From positions 1-25,446 of the forward strand of contig JAADDC010000063.1 of assembly GCA_013154145.1 (NCBI GenBank): a stretch of DNA of 25,446 nt, read 5' to 3'. Shown piece after piece: positions 1-7,732 of this stretch. The position numbers were made by a program, and so were the translations under genes. Below the pieces are notes generated by a model. The model was not told the DNA's origin and made no database searches. It saw nothing but the letters and a program-made list of their open reading frames with translations. Source of the DNA: Candidatus Iainarchaeum sp. Its GTDB lineage: Archaea > Iainarchaeota > Iainarchaeia > JAADDC01. The stretch's first letter is position 1. The number at the start of each line of letters is the position of its first letter.

Positions 1-210
1 GTCCGAGTTGTTAACGAGGATGACGCGCCACGTAAAGGGCGTCGTGAGGCTTGCCTGGACGACCCTCGGCGGAGGAGCGGTCTTTGGCGGCATCAGGTCC
101 TCTTCGTAGGAGTAGAGGAGTTCCTGAGTGCTGGTGTAGACCAGCAGACCGAGACCCATGACGATGAGTGTCAGGAGCAGTACCGAGAGGATCTCGCTGA
201 CGCCCCGCAC
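1..210 (-). CDS. Type IV pilin-like / archaeal secreted membrane protein (partial, N-terminus only)
   Basis: Reading from 210 down to the window edge gives 70 residues without a stop. The start is GTG at 210-208; no in-frame start lies between it and an upstream stop, and an AAAGGT Shine-Dalgarno-like stretch lies about 11 nt upstream. The N-terminus is MRGVSEILSV followed by an uninterrupted hydrophobic segment to about residue 25. This is the hallmark of archaeal class III signal peptides: a short basic n-region, then a Gly before the cut site of the prepilin peptidase (PibD/FlaK type), then the helical core. Residues 26-70 are hydrophilic and would be exposed outside the cell. Family knowledge points to an adhesion pilin, a FlaG-like protein or another pilin-like secreted protein; the truncation prevents a choice. 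It lies 22 nt downstream of the ASCH gene on the same strand and is probably cotranscribed with it. Confidence 0.6.
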   Translation of the reverse strand, partial: MRGVSEILSVLLLTLIVMGLGLLVYTSTQELLYSYEEDLMPPKTAPPPRVVQASLTTPFTWRVILVNNSD

Positions 211-232
211 GGTAAGTAAATACCTTTATCGC

Positions 233-760
233 TTAAATTTGTTGTAGCAGCTCGTAGGCCCGGCGGACTATGGCCCTCACCTTGCCACGTTTATTCAAGC
301 CCCCCAGCTCCATGGCCACCTTCCTTATGCTCCCGGTCTCCACGAGGCGTTGCAGTATCTTTCTCGCCTCCGGATCGTCGGCGAAGAGATTTTTCTCCAG
401 GGCGAGGCGGGCGATCTCCCGGGGGGATAGCTTCCCGTAGAAGCGCCGCTCCACCTCGAAGGGCTCGGGGAAAACCTCCTCCACCTCGAAGTGGACCACG
501 TAGAGGGGGACGTCCTTCTTTCCGTAGATGCGGTCCAGCTCCCTCTTGAGTTCCTCGTAGTCCATGCCCTCCAGCCGGGCGTGTTCCTCCCCTATCTCGC
601 TCTTTCTTAGCTTCTCTATCTTTGTCACCCGGCCGATGGCCCAGACCTTGCCCCCCGAGTGTATGAAGAAGCGGTCGCCCTCCCTCAGGCGGGTCCGCCT
701 CCTTATGGTGATGCGCTTCCTCCCGGAAAGCACCAGGGGCAGGTACTTCTCCTTGAGCAT
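233..760 (-). CDS. ASCH-domain protein, probable RNA-binding
   Basis: A 175-residue protein is read from ATG at 760-758. Residues 3-60 have the ASCH layout: a KYLPLVLSGRKRITIR-type opening like the 'KYLDLILSGEKTVEIR' of the family, then REGDRFFIHSGG, then IGRVTKI. ASCH domains resemble PUA domains and are thought to bind RNA or modified nucleotides; no specific role is assigned. The last 50 residues look helical and basic, possibly a helix-turn-helix (GSIRKVAMELGGLNKRG). A longer frame opens at TTG 799, but that start would lie upstream of the likely transcription start set by the TATA box at 804-810. The ATG at 760 has a GGAGGT Shine-Dalgarno 5 nt before it, so the shorter form is preferred. 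The stop is 22 nt before the pilin-like gene. Confidence 0.7.
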   Translation of the reverse strand: MLKEKYLPLVLSGRKRITIRRRTRLREGDRFFIHSGGKVWAIGRVTKIEKLRKSEIGEEHARLEGMDYEELKRELDRIYGKKDVPLYVVHFEVEEVFPEPFEVERRFYGKLSPREIARLALEKNLFADDPEARKILQRLVETGSIRKVAMELGGLNKRGKVRAIVRRAYELLQQI

Positions 761-765
761 CAGGT

Positions 766-771
766 ACCTCC
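766..771 (-). promoter_or_regulatory. Shine-Dalgarno that decides the ASCH gene start
   Basis: On the minus strand the sequence reads GGAGGTACCTGATG, placing a full GGAGGT five bases before the ATG at 760. The alternative TTG at 799 has no comparable signal and lies only a few bases from the TATA box. Confidence 0.6.
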
Positions 772-803
772 GGACCTCCACGGGAAACTCTATCCTCAAG
801 GGC

Positions 804-810
804 TTTATAA
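804..810. promoter_or_regulatory. TATA element shared by divergent ASCH gene and AMP phosphorylase gene
   Basis: TTTATAA on the plus strand reads TTATAAA on the minus strand. Its centre is 24 bp from the GTG of the AMP phosphorylase gene at 831, the spacing expected for a leaderless transcript. On the minus strand the predicted transcription start near 781 would give a leader of about 20 nt containing the GGAGGT of the ASCH gene. A purine-rich stretch (GAAGAAGG) next to it on the minus strand could be the TFB-recognition element. No other TATA-like sequence is seen between the two genes. Confidence 0.5.
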
Positions 811-830
811 CCTTCTTCCTTTCTCATTCC

Positions 831-2300
831 GTGAAGCTCAGGGTAAGGGTTCTTGACCTGGACGCCGAGAAGTACGTGGCGGTTCTCAACGAGAGGACGG
901 CCAAGCGTATCGGTGAAGGACCGGACGGAAGGGTGGAGATCGTAAAGGACGGAAAGAAGGTCGTGGCCATACTGAACACCGCCAAGCGATCGGTGAAGGA
1001 AGACGAGGTTGGCGTGCTCCTGGACGTGGCCGAAGTCTTGAACCTGAAGGACGGCGACGTGGTGGAGGTCTTCCCTGAGGAGCCCCCCAGAAGCATAGAG
1101 GCCATAAGGAAGAAGATCTTCGGTGAGAAGCTCAGCAAGGAGGAGATCGAAGCCATAATAGGCGACGTGGTGGAGGGGGCCCTGTTCCCCGCGGAGGCCT
1201 CCGCCTTCATCGTGGCGGCCCAGATCAACGGCCTCGACGAGGACGAGACCGTTTACCTCACGGAGGCCATAGCAAATTCGGGGCAGCGAATAGACTTTGA
1301 CGGCGTGGTTGTGGACAAGCACAGCATAGGAGGGGTCCCGGGCAACCGCATCACCTTCTTCTTTGTTCCAATAATGGCTTCCCTCGGCTTCAAGGTTCCC
1401 AAGACCTCCTCACGGGCCATAACGTCGCCGTCGGGGACGGCGGACACCATGGAGGTGGTGGCGAGGGTTGATCTCAGTGCCGAGGAGATCAAGGAGATCG
1501 TCGAGAGGGTGGGGGGCGTCATCGCCTGGGGAGGAGGGGCCAACATCGCCTCCGCCGACGACAGGCTCATACAGATACGCCGCCCCCTGCGATTAGATCC
1601 TCTCGGGATGGTCCTCGCCTCCGTGATGGCCAAGAAGTTGGCGGTCTCGTCCAAGTACGTGGTCCTTGATCTGCCTGTCGGTCCCGAGGCCAAGCTCAGG
1701 TCCTTCTCCGAGGCCCGGGACTGGGAAAGGAGGTTCAAGGAGCTGGGGGAGCGGCTGGGCATCAAGGTCATAGGCTTCGTCTCCAACGGCATACAGCCCA
1801 TCGGCAGGGGCATAGGACCAGCCTTAGAGATGAGGGACGTTCTGATGACCTACACCGGAGAGGGATCGAAGGATCTACTGGAAAAGGGCGTGGAGATAAC
1901 GGCGAGGCTGCTCTCCGTCCTGAAGAAGGTTCCCATCAGCAGGGCCAGGAAGATGGCTATGGACGAAGTCAGGAGCGGGAGGGCCGAGGCAAAGCTCAGG
2001 GAGATCATAGAGGCCCAGGGAGGGGATCCGGAAGTACGACCGGAGGACATAGAGGTGGGGAGGTATCAGGAGGAGGTGATCTCTCCCGCCGACGGGAAGG
2101 TCAGCTACATTTCCATCCAGAGGATCGCGGCCATAGCCCGCTACGCCGGGGCCCCCGTGGACAAGGGGGCCGGCATATGGATGAACGTGAAGATCGGAGA
2201 TAGGGTGAAGAGGGGTGACGTGCTCTTTACCCTATTCTCCTCTTCCAAGCGGAAGCTGAAAGCCGCCCTGGAAGTGGAGAACCCCGTGAGGGTGCAGTGA
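831..2300 (+). CDS. deoA: AMP phosphorylase (archaeal nucleoside phosphorylase, DeoA-like)
   Basis: The 489-residue product is close to the roughly 500 residues usual for archaeal AMP phosphorylase. This enzyme converts AMP (also CMP or UMP) and phosphate to ribose 1,5-bisphosphate and the free base. Ribose-1,5-bisphosphate isomerase and form III RuBisCO then lead the carbon to 3-phosphoglycerate. Visible features are an N-terminal archaea-specific domain (about 1-85), the pyrimidine/thymidine phosphorylase signature KHSIGGVPGN (163-172), the phosphate/substrate segment KTSSRAITSPSGTADTMEV (191-209), a Gly-rich GGVIAWGGGANI loop, and a C-terminal domain with the phosphorylase-type GAGIWMNVKIGDRVKRGDVL segment. 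GTG 831 is chosen because the TATA element is 24 bp upstream and because VKLRVRVLDLD matches the family N-terminus. The isomerase and RuBisCO genes are not in the window. Confidence 0.93.
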   Translation: MKLRVRVLDLDAEKYVAVLNERTAKRIGEGPDGRVEIVKDGKKVVAILNTAKRSVKEDEVGVLLDVAEVLNLKDGDVVEVFPEEPPRSIEAIRKKIFGEKLSKEEIEAIIGDVVEGALFPAEASAFIVAAQINGLDEDETVYLTEAIANSGQRIDFDGVVVDKHSIGGVPGNRITFFFVPIMASLGFKVPKTSSRAITSPSGTADTMEVVARVDLSAEEIKEIVERVGGVIAWGGGANIASADDRLIQIRRPLRLDPLGMVLASVMAKKLAVSSKYVVLDLPVGPEAKLRSFSEARDWERRFKELGERLGIKVIGFVSNGIQPIGRGIGPALEMRDVLMTYTGEGSKDLLEKGVEITARLLSVLKKVPISRARKMAMDEVRSGRAEAKLREIIEAQGGDPEVRPEDIEVGRYQEEVISPADGKVSYISIQRIAAIARYAGAPVDKGAGIWMNVKIGDRVKRGDVLFTLFSSSKRKLKAALEVENPVRVQ

Positions 2301-2308
2301 TTTTTATA
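2301..2308 (+). promoter_or_regulatory. TATA box for the 2328 operon
   Basis: TTTTTATA immediately follows the AMP phosphorylase stop and is centred about 23 bp upstream of the GTG at 2328. No Shine-Dalgarno precedes that GTG, so a leaderless transcript is expected. A second AT-rich stretch, TTATTATTA at 2319-2327, is too close to the start to serve as its TATA box. Confidence 0.45.
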
Positions 2309-2327
2309 GGGGAGGGCTTATTATTAC

Positions 2328-2915
2328 GTGGCCCTGCTGATTTCCTCCCCCCAGGAGTTGAGGAAGGTCGTGGACGAGGAGATCGCCCCGGAGCTCTACG
2401 AGTACGTCCGGATGGGCGGCATACTGAGGGTGGAGGGAAGGGGAGAAGAGCTGAGGGTCATCTACCCCAGCAGGGAAATGATAAGGAAGCGGTTGAACGA
2501 GCTGAAGGAAAGGGAGAAGACCATCATCGCCGAGATGTCCAAGCTCAGGAGATTGGAGAAGAGGGGGAGCCCCCTGGACTTACTGAGAATAAAGCACCGG
2601 ATACTTCTCTTGGTGGACAAGGACTACAGGGAGCTGGCGGAGCTGGTGGACGCCGAGAGGCTTTTGAGTGATAAGAGGGGGAGGAAGATTGTGGAGGAGC
2701 TCCAGAGGAGCAAAGAATACCGGGAACGGATCCGGGAAACCCTCAGGGAGAGCCCCGTTTATAGGAATCGCCGCTTCGGGGAATTCGTGGAGAAGGTGGA
2801 GGAAGTAAAAGGTAAGTTGCTGGGTGAGAGGTACAGGAAGCTTGAGGAGTCGCTGGAGAGGGTCAGGAAGGAGATGGAGGTTCTCCGGAGGCTGCAGAGG
2901 TGGGTGAAGGGGTAG
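2328..2915 (+). CDS. Coiled-coil protein of unknown function, first gene of the helicase operon
   Basis: The product has 195 residues and I do not recognise the family. Residues 1-50 look like a small globular head (SSPQELRKVVDEEIAPELYE and a hairpin-like ILRVEGRGEELRVIYP). The remainder is rich in Glu, Arg, Lys and Leu with heptad-like spacing, notably 55-80 and 150-195, which predicts long helices and probable coiled coils. There is no Cys, no transmembrane segment and no signal peptide, so it should be cytoplasmic. The stop codon shares one base with the GTG of the helicase gene, so the two are likely translationally coupled. That suggests a partner of the helicase or of the HerA-like ATPase further down, but this is inference from position. 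The GTG start follows a TATA box at leaderless distance. Confidence 0.75.
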   Translation: MALLISSPQELRKVVDEEIAPELYEYVRMGGILRVEGRGEELRVIYPSREMIRKRLNELKEREKTIIAEMSKLRRLEKRGSPLDLLRIKHRILLLVDKDYRELAELVDAERLLSDKRGRKIVEELQRSKEYRERIRETLRESPVYRNRRFGEFVEKVEEVKGKLLGERYRKLEESLERVRKEMEVLRRLQRWVKG

Positions 2916-5065
2916 TGGACCCGGCGAGGCTCGTTCTCGAGAGGAATCGCTACGAGGACTTCAACCCGGTTCAGAAGGAAGCTTTGAAGGCTGGTGTCAC
3001 CGAGGGCGTCAACCTCGTTGTGGCGTCCCCCACCGCCTCGGGCAAGACCACCATAGCGGAGCTGGCCATGGTTGCCTCGATCCTCCGGGGGAAGAAGGCC
3101 GTCTACACCTCCCCCCTCAGGGCCCTGGCCGCCGAGCACTACAGGGAGTTCGCCCGGAAGTACCCAGAGTTCAGGGTGGCCCTCTCCATAGGCGACTACG
3201 ACTCCAAGGACGCACACCTCAAGCACTATGACGCCATCTTCACCACCTACGAGAAGCTGGACTCGCTCATAAGACACAGGGCGCCATGGCTGCCGGACGT
3301 GGGAGTACTTGTCGTCGACGAGGTGCACAGCATCGACTCGGACAGGGGGCCCACCCTGGAAGTGTTGCTCACCCGCATGAAGTCCTTTGATATCCAAATA
3401 GTGGCCCTCTCGGCCACCATCCCCAACGCCGAGGAGATAGCCGGCTGGCTGAGGGCAAAGCTCGTGGTCTCCAACTGGCGGCCCGTGGAGCTCGTAGAAG
3501 GTGTCTACTACGATGGCGTCGTGAGGTTCAACAACGGCGAAGAGCTCCGTTTCTCCAGCGAAGAGGAAATCATAGAAGACGCCCTAAAGAGGGGGAAGGG
3601 CGTGCTCATCTTCGCCCCCACGAGGCGCTCTGCCATGGCCACCGCCAGAAAACTCAGGGAGATAACCAAGAAGTACGTGAGGGGGAGAACTCCCCTGAGG
3701 AGCCTCGCGGAGAGGGTGCTGAACGCCCTGGAATCCCCCACGGCACAGTGTAAAGAGCTGGCCGAGGACATACTCCACGGCGTTGCCTTCCACCACGCGG
3801 GTCTCGTCCAGAAGCAGAGGGAGGTGGTGGAGGAGGGCTTCAGAAGCGGAAAGATAAAGGTGGTGGTGGCCACGCCCACGCTGGCCGCCGGCGTCAACCT
3901 GCCGGCCTTCCGGGTCATCATCACTTCGTTGAGGAGGAGCGAGGGCTTTTACAGCAGGGAGATCCCCGTGAGGGAGTACAAGCAGATGGCGGGGAGGGCC
4001 GGCCGGCCCCGGTACGACGAGAGGGGCGAGGCCATCATCATAGCCCGCACGCCCAAGGACGCCGAGCACTACTTTGAGAAGTACGTGATGGGGGAGCCCG
4101 AAGAAGTTTATTCCCGCCTGTCCTCCTACAGGGCCATACGGTTCCACACGCTGGGGCTCATAGCGGACCGAACTGTGAGAAATCGCGACGCCCTCCTGGA
4201 CTTCTTCGCCAGCAGCTTCTTCTTCTATCAAAGCAAGGACGTGGACAGGCTCGAGGAGCTCCTCTCGTCGGCGGTCCTCGAGCTGGAGCTCTGGGAGATG
4301 ATCAAGGACTTCGAGCCCACGAGGCTGGGGAGCCGCGTGGCCTCCCTCTACATTGATCCCGAGACGGGGAGGATGTTCTACGATTTCTCCCGGAGGCCAA
4401 AGCTCGGCGAAGTGCCCGTGCTCTTCCTCATTGCCTCCTCCGTGGAGCTTTATCCGTACCTGCCGGTGTCGAGGAAGGAGGAGATGGAACTCCTGATGAT
4501 GGCCGAGGAGATGAAGGAGGAGCTCCCCGTGGACTTCGAGGAGGCCCTCAACGACATACACTTCCTCAACAGGTTCAAGCTGGCACTTTTACTATCCAAG
4601 TGGGTGAACGAGGCGGACGAGGACGAGATACTGAAGGAGTTCGGGGTCTCGCCGGGGCAGCTGAGGGGTATCATTTCCATTGCCGAGTGGCTGGCCCACT
4701 CCCTGGGGGAGATCGCCAAGGTGGCGGGCAGCGGAGCCGTCTCCGTGTACGCCAAGAAGATGGAGGCGCGGATACGGCACGGCGTCAAGGAAGAGCTGCT
4801 CCCGCTGGTAGAATTGAAGGGCATTGGGAGAAAGAGGGCCCGAAAGCTCTTCAACGCTGGCTTCACTTCCCCGGAGAAGATAAAGAGGGCCGACCCCGTG
4901 GAGCTGGCCAAACTCCTGGGACCCAAGGTAGCCCTTAATATTCTCAAGCAACTTAAGGTTAAGGTGGGGGACGAGGTGAAGGAGAGGATAAGGAAGGTGT
5001 CCCCCGCCGAGCAGACGACCCTGGAGGTGTTCATGGGTGGAGCCCCTGGAGATACTGAGGAGTGA
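2915..5065 (+). CDS. hel308: Hel308-type Ski2-family DNA helicase
   Basis: This is a superfamily 2 helicase of about 716 residues, the size of Hel308/Hjm, which unwinds lagging strands at stalled replication forks in archaea. Visible in order: a Q-motif-like NPVQKEAL (17-24); Walker A ASPTASGKT (37-45); DEVH (135-138, where most Hel308 proteins have DEIH); SAT (166-168); motif VI QMAGRAGRP (357-365); then winged-helix and ratchet regions and a C-terminal helix-hairpin-helix LKGIGRKRARKLFNAGF (about 634-650). The last 20 residues contain QTTLEVFM (700-707), which fits the PCNA-interacting pattern QxxLxxF. Two starts are possible: GTG 2915, overlapping the previous stop by one base, and GTG 2900, five codons longer and preceded by GGAGG. 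The family N-terminus does not decide. Its 3' end overlaps the next gene by 29 bp. Confidence 0.88.
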   Translation: MDPARLVLERNRYEDFNPVQKEALKAGVTEGVNLVVASPTASGKTTIAELAMVASILRGKKAVYTSPLRALAAEHYREFARKYPEFRVALSIGDYDSKDAHLKHYDAIFTTYEKLDSLIRHRAPWLPDVGVLVVDEVHSIDSDRGPTLEVLLTRMKSFDIQIVALSATIPNAEEIAGWLRAKLVVSNWRPVELVEGVYYDGVVRFNNGEELRFSSEEEIIEDALKRGKGVLIFAPTRRSAMATARKLREITKKYVRGRTPLRSLAERVLNALESPTAQCKELAEDILHGVAFHHAGLVQKQREVVEEGFRSGKIKVVVATPTLAAGVNLPAFRVIITSLRRSEGFYSREIPVREYKQMAGRAGRPRYDERGEAIIIARTPKDAEHYFEKYVMGEPEEVYSRLSSYRAIRFHTLGLIADRTVRNRDALLDFFASSFFFYQSKDVDRLEELLSSAVLELELWEMIKDFEPTRLGSRVASLYIDPETGRMFYDFSRRPKLGEVPVLFLIASSVELYPYLPVSRKEEMELLMMAEEMKEELPVDFEEALNDIHFLNRFKLALLLSKWVNEADEDEILKEFGVSPGQLRGIISIAEWLAHSLGEIAKVAGSGAVSVYAKKMEARIRHGVKEELLPLVELKGIGRKRARKLFNAGFTSPEKIKRADPVELAKLLGPKVALNILKQLKVKVGDEVKERIRKVSPAEQTTLEVFMGGAPGDTEE

Positions 5066-7160
5066 CGAGGAGAGGAGGGCCATCATAGGCAGGAAGAAGA
5101 GCCTGTTCAGGAAGAATGGCTTCAAGACGGCTTTATATATCGGAAAGATCGAGGAGGAGGGCCCCCTCTACGGCTACGACCTCTACATGGATGCGCTGCT
5201 TCCCCACGTGGTCTTCGTGGCCGGTGCCCGCGGCAGCGGAAAGAGCTACACGCTGGGCGTCATAGCCGAGGAACTGGCCGAGAAGAACCCCTATGTGGGC
5301 GTCCTCATCATCGATCCCATCGGCATCTTCTGGTCCATGAAGCTGCCGAACAGGCAGGAGGAGGAGATCGAGAAGCTGGCCGAGTGGGGCCTGACGCCAA
5401 AGGGATACGACAACGTGGAGGTCTACGTGCCCAAGGGCATGGCAGACCGCATACCGCCCGAAACCTACGACAAGGTCTTCTCCCTGAAGCCCTCCATGCT
5501 CACCACCGACGACTGGGTGTTGACCTTCGGATTGGATCGATTTTCCCCGGCGGGACTGCTCCTGGACAAGGTCCTGGAGATCGTAAGGGAAAAAAGGGGA
5601 GACGACTACGGCCTTGAGGATATCATAGAAGTTTTGGAAAACGAGGAGGAGCTACTGGACAAGGAGAAGGGCTTCAAGAAGGAGACCGTGAGGGCCCTGC
5701 TCTCCCGCTTCTACGCCGCCCGCAACTGGGGCATCTTCGACAGGGAGGGAACGCCCCTCTCGGAGATCATCCAGAAGGGGAAGGTGAGCATACTGGACAT
5801 CTCCTTCCTGGAGGAGAGTGTGGGGGCCCTGGTCATCGGCATCATGGCCCGGAGGATACTCCAGGCCCGGAAGCTCATCACCCGCTCCGTGGCGGCGGAG
5901 CTCCTGAAGCTCTCGGAGAGGGAGAAGCGGGAGGTGGACATCCCGCCCACCTGGCTCATCATCGACGAGGCCCACACCCTCATCCCGGCGGGATCCCGGA
6001 AGACCGCCGCCACGGACCCCCTCATTGAGTACGTGAAGCAGGGCAGGAGGCCCGGCTGCTCCCTGGTCTTTGCCACGCAACAACCCTCTGCCATAGACAG
6101 CAGGGTCCTCTCCCAGCTGGACATACTCATCGTCCACAAGCTGGTCTTCGGCGAGGACGTGAAGGCCGTGGAGAAGAGGATGCCCACGATACTGCCCAAG
6201 GAGTACAGCGGCGTGAGGATGAGGAGGTTGCCCGTAGGCGTGGCCATCATAGGAGACAGGGAGGACTCCACTTCCCGGGCCTTCCTGGCGCGGATACGTC
6301 CCCGGAGGAGCCAGCACGAGGGCCGGGAAGTGGCCGTTGACGAGAAGGTTAGCGTGGAGGTCCCCGAAGAAGGGGAGGAGGTGGAAGAGGTGAAGAAGGA
6401 AAGGAAGGAGGAGAAGCTGAGGCGTTCCTTCGTGGTGAACGTCACGGAGGACAGGGCCAGGAAGATCATGGCCAGTCACGGCAGCTCCTTCTTGAGGAGG
6501 ATACTGGGGGGCGGAGGCAACGTAGTAGATCTAAAATTGAAGTTCGTTCCCGTCTGGGAGGTGACCTTCGCCTACTACAATGCCCCCAGGGGATCCAGCA
6601 AGCGGGTGGCCTACATCGACGGCTACGAGGGGGAGTTCATCCACTACAAGGACGGGAAGATCGTCTTCTCCAAGGGGCTGAAGTACCTCTACAAGCTCTC
6701 CCGGAACCAGAGGAAGTTGCTCCTTTTCCTGAAGACCCACCCGGGCTCCACGCTCTCCGAGATCGTGGCCCGGGCCAAGGTGCCCGCCGCGGTGGTAGAA
6801 AAGGAGCTGGAGCTCCTGAAGCAGGCAGGGCTGGTCAAGGAGGAAGACGGCCGCTACTACACGCCCCTGGAGATCGAGCTACCCCTCTCCCCCGAGCACT
6901 CCCTCATACCCTCCATGAAGGAACTGCTGGTGACCGAGACGAGGATAGAGGACGAGGAGATACTGCCCTACAACTTCAAGGAGGACCGGGTGGCCGAGAT
7001 ACTGCGCTCCATATGGCCCGGCGTAGTCCCCCGGGAGGTGGAGCCCATCTACAGGCCCGTCTGGGTGGGGATAGTCCTCAGGGGAGGGAAGAAGTACAAG
7101 GTCATCGTGGACGCCATCAGCGGCGTGGTGGAAAAGGAGATCCCACTGGTGGAAGCATGA
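5037..7160 (+). CDS. HerA/FtsK-superfamily ATPase with winged helix and repeated PVW...DG modules
   Basis: The protein has 707 residues. Walker A is GARGSGKS (63-70), Walker B is TWLIIDEAH (305-313), the sensor-like segment is FATQQPSAID (345-354), and QGRRPG (335-340) could hold an arginine finger; together these mark a DUF87/HerA-type hexameric motor. It is not classical HerA: no nurA, mre11 or rad50 is nearby, and the C-terminal third is different. That part has an acidic/basic linker (433-462), a module with VPVWEV...YIDGYEGEF (504-534), a winged helix (about 552-610, LSEIVARAKVPAAVVEKELELLKQ-like), and a second module with RPVWVG...VDAISGVVE (673-699). The same module occurs twice in the membrane protein at 10463. 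The GTG start has GGAGGTG 8 nt upstream, inside the helicase gene. The substrate is unknown; DNA translocation is the family role. Confidence 0.8.
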   Translation: MEPLEILRSDEERRAIIGRKKSLFRKNGFKTALYIGKIEEEGPLYGYDLYMDALLPHVVFVAGARGSGKSYTLGVIAEELAEKNPYVGVLIIDPIGIFWSMKLPNRQEEEIEKLAEWGLTPKGYDNVEVYVPKGMADRIPPETYDKVFSLKPSMLTTDDWVLTFGLDRFSPAGLLLDKVLEIVREKRGDDYGLEDIIEVLENEEELLDKEKGFKKETVRALLSRFYAARNWGIFDREGTPLSEIIQKGKVSILDISFLEESVGALVIGIMARRILQARKLITRSVAAELLKLSEREKREVDIPPTWLIIDEAHTLIPAGSRKTAATDPLIEYVKQGRRPGCSLVFATQQPSAIDSRVLSQLDILIVHKLVFGEDVKAVEKRMPTILPKEYSGVRMRRLPVGVAIIGDREDSTSRAFLARIRPRRSQHEGREVAVDEKVSVEVPEEGEEVEEVKKERKEEKLRRSFVVNVTEDRARKIMASHGSSFLRRILGGGGNVVDLKLKFVPVWEVTFAYYNAPRGSSKRVAYIDGYEGEFIHYKDGKIVFSKGLKYLYKLSRNQRKLLLFLKTHPGSTLSEIVARAKVPAAVVEKELELLKQAGLVKEEDGRYYTPLEIELPLSPEHSLIPSMKELLVTETRIEDEEILPYNFKEDRVAEILRSIWPGVVPREVEPIYRPVWVGIVLRGGKKYKVIVDAISGVVEKEIPLVEA

Positions 7161-7732
7161 GGGAGTTCAACTACGTGGAGTTACTGCCCCGCCGGGGAGT
7201 GATAGCCGTCCTGGGCAAGGACGTGGAAGAAAAAATAATGAGGGCCGCTGCCTACGCCCGCGAGGAAGGCAAGAAGTTAAAGGTCGTTCCCCTGAACCCG
7301 AGGCAGGCAGAGCTCGCCCAGAGGCTGAACATCCCCACCGTCCACGGCTACCCGGACTACTTCTACGTGCTGCTGGACTTCGAGCCCATGGAGAACCTCT
7401 TCACCGTGGGCAACTGCGACTGTCCCATGCTCCTGAGGCTCTACGAGATGGGGGCCGAGAAGACGGTGGTGCTGCTGAGGAGAAAGTACCACACGGTCTC
7501 CGTGGAGTACAGCACGTACCTCTCTCATCTCATCGAGCCCATTATTTCCCTCTACGGGGAGATCGTGGCCCGCAGGGAAAACCCCTTTGGCCATAGGGTG
7601 GTGGACATCGTCCCCATCGAGGAAGATCCGGAAGAATTGAGGAGGTTGCTCAAGGAGGTTCCCGGGGTCGTGGAGGTGGGGATACTGCCCATAATCCCCT
7701 ACCGCAAGATCGTCCTCAAAAGCTCCCGGTGA
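7157..7732 (+). CDS. Conserved-looking protein of unknown function, possibly RCK/TrkA-N-like
   Basis: The 191-residue product starts at an ATG overlapping the stop of the HerA-like gene (ATGA), so coupling is likely. I do not recognise the family. Residues 1-70 read as alternating beta strands and helices (GVIAVLGKDVEEKIMRAA, KLKVVPLNP, TVHGY). Residues 77-110 (DFEPMENLFTVGNCDCPMLL, then GAEKTVVLL) vaguely resemble the second half of a TrkA-N/RCK nucleotide-binding fold, where 'avtgdDe.NLL...LGakrtv' is typical, but here the position is occupied by Cys-Asp-Cys. The CDC pair is conspicuous because most proteins in this window are poor in Cys. No membrane segment is visible. The last 34 bp overlap, tail to tail, the phosphatase gene on the other strand. 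Confidence 0.65.
   Translation: MREFNYVELLPRRGVIAVLGKDVEEKIMRAAAYAREEGKKLKVVPLNPRQAELAQRLNIPTVHGYPDYFYVLLDFEPMENLFTVGNCDCPMLLRLYEMGAEKTVVLLRRKYHTVSVEYSTYLSHLIEPIISLYGEIVARRENPFGHRVVDIVPIEEDPEELRRLLKEVPGVVEVGILPIIPYRKIVLKSSR

Noticed and set aside
564..830. Upstream extension of the AMP phosphorylase frame to 564.
   Set aside because: It runs antisense through the ASCH gene and matches nothing in the family. The GTG at 831 fits both the family N-terminus and the TATA position.
5130..5140. CTTTATATATC, a strong TATA-like sequence inside the HerA-like gene.
   Set aside because: It encodes conserved-looking residues (TALYIGKI), and the next in-frame ATG at 5187 would lose the segment before the Walker A motif. 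An internal promoter is possible but not supported.
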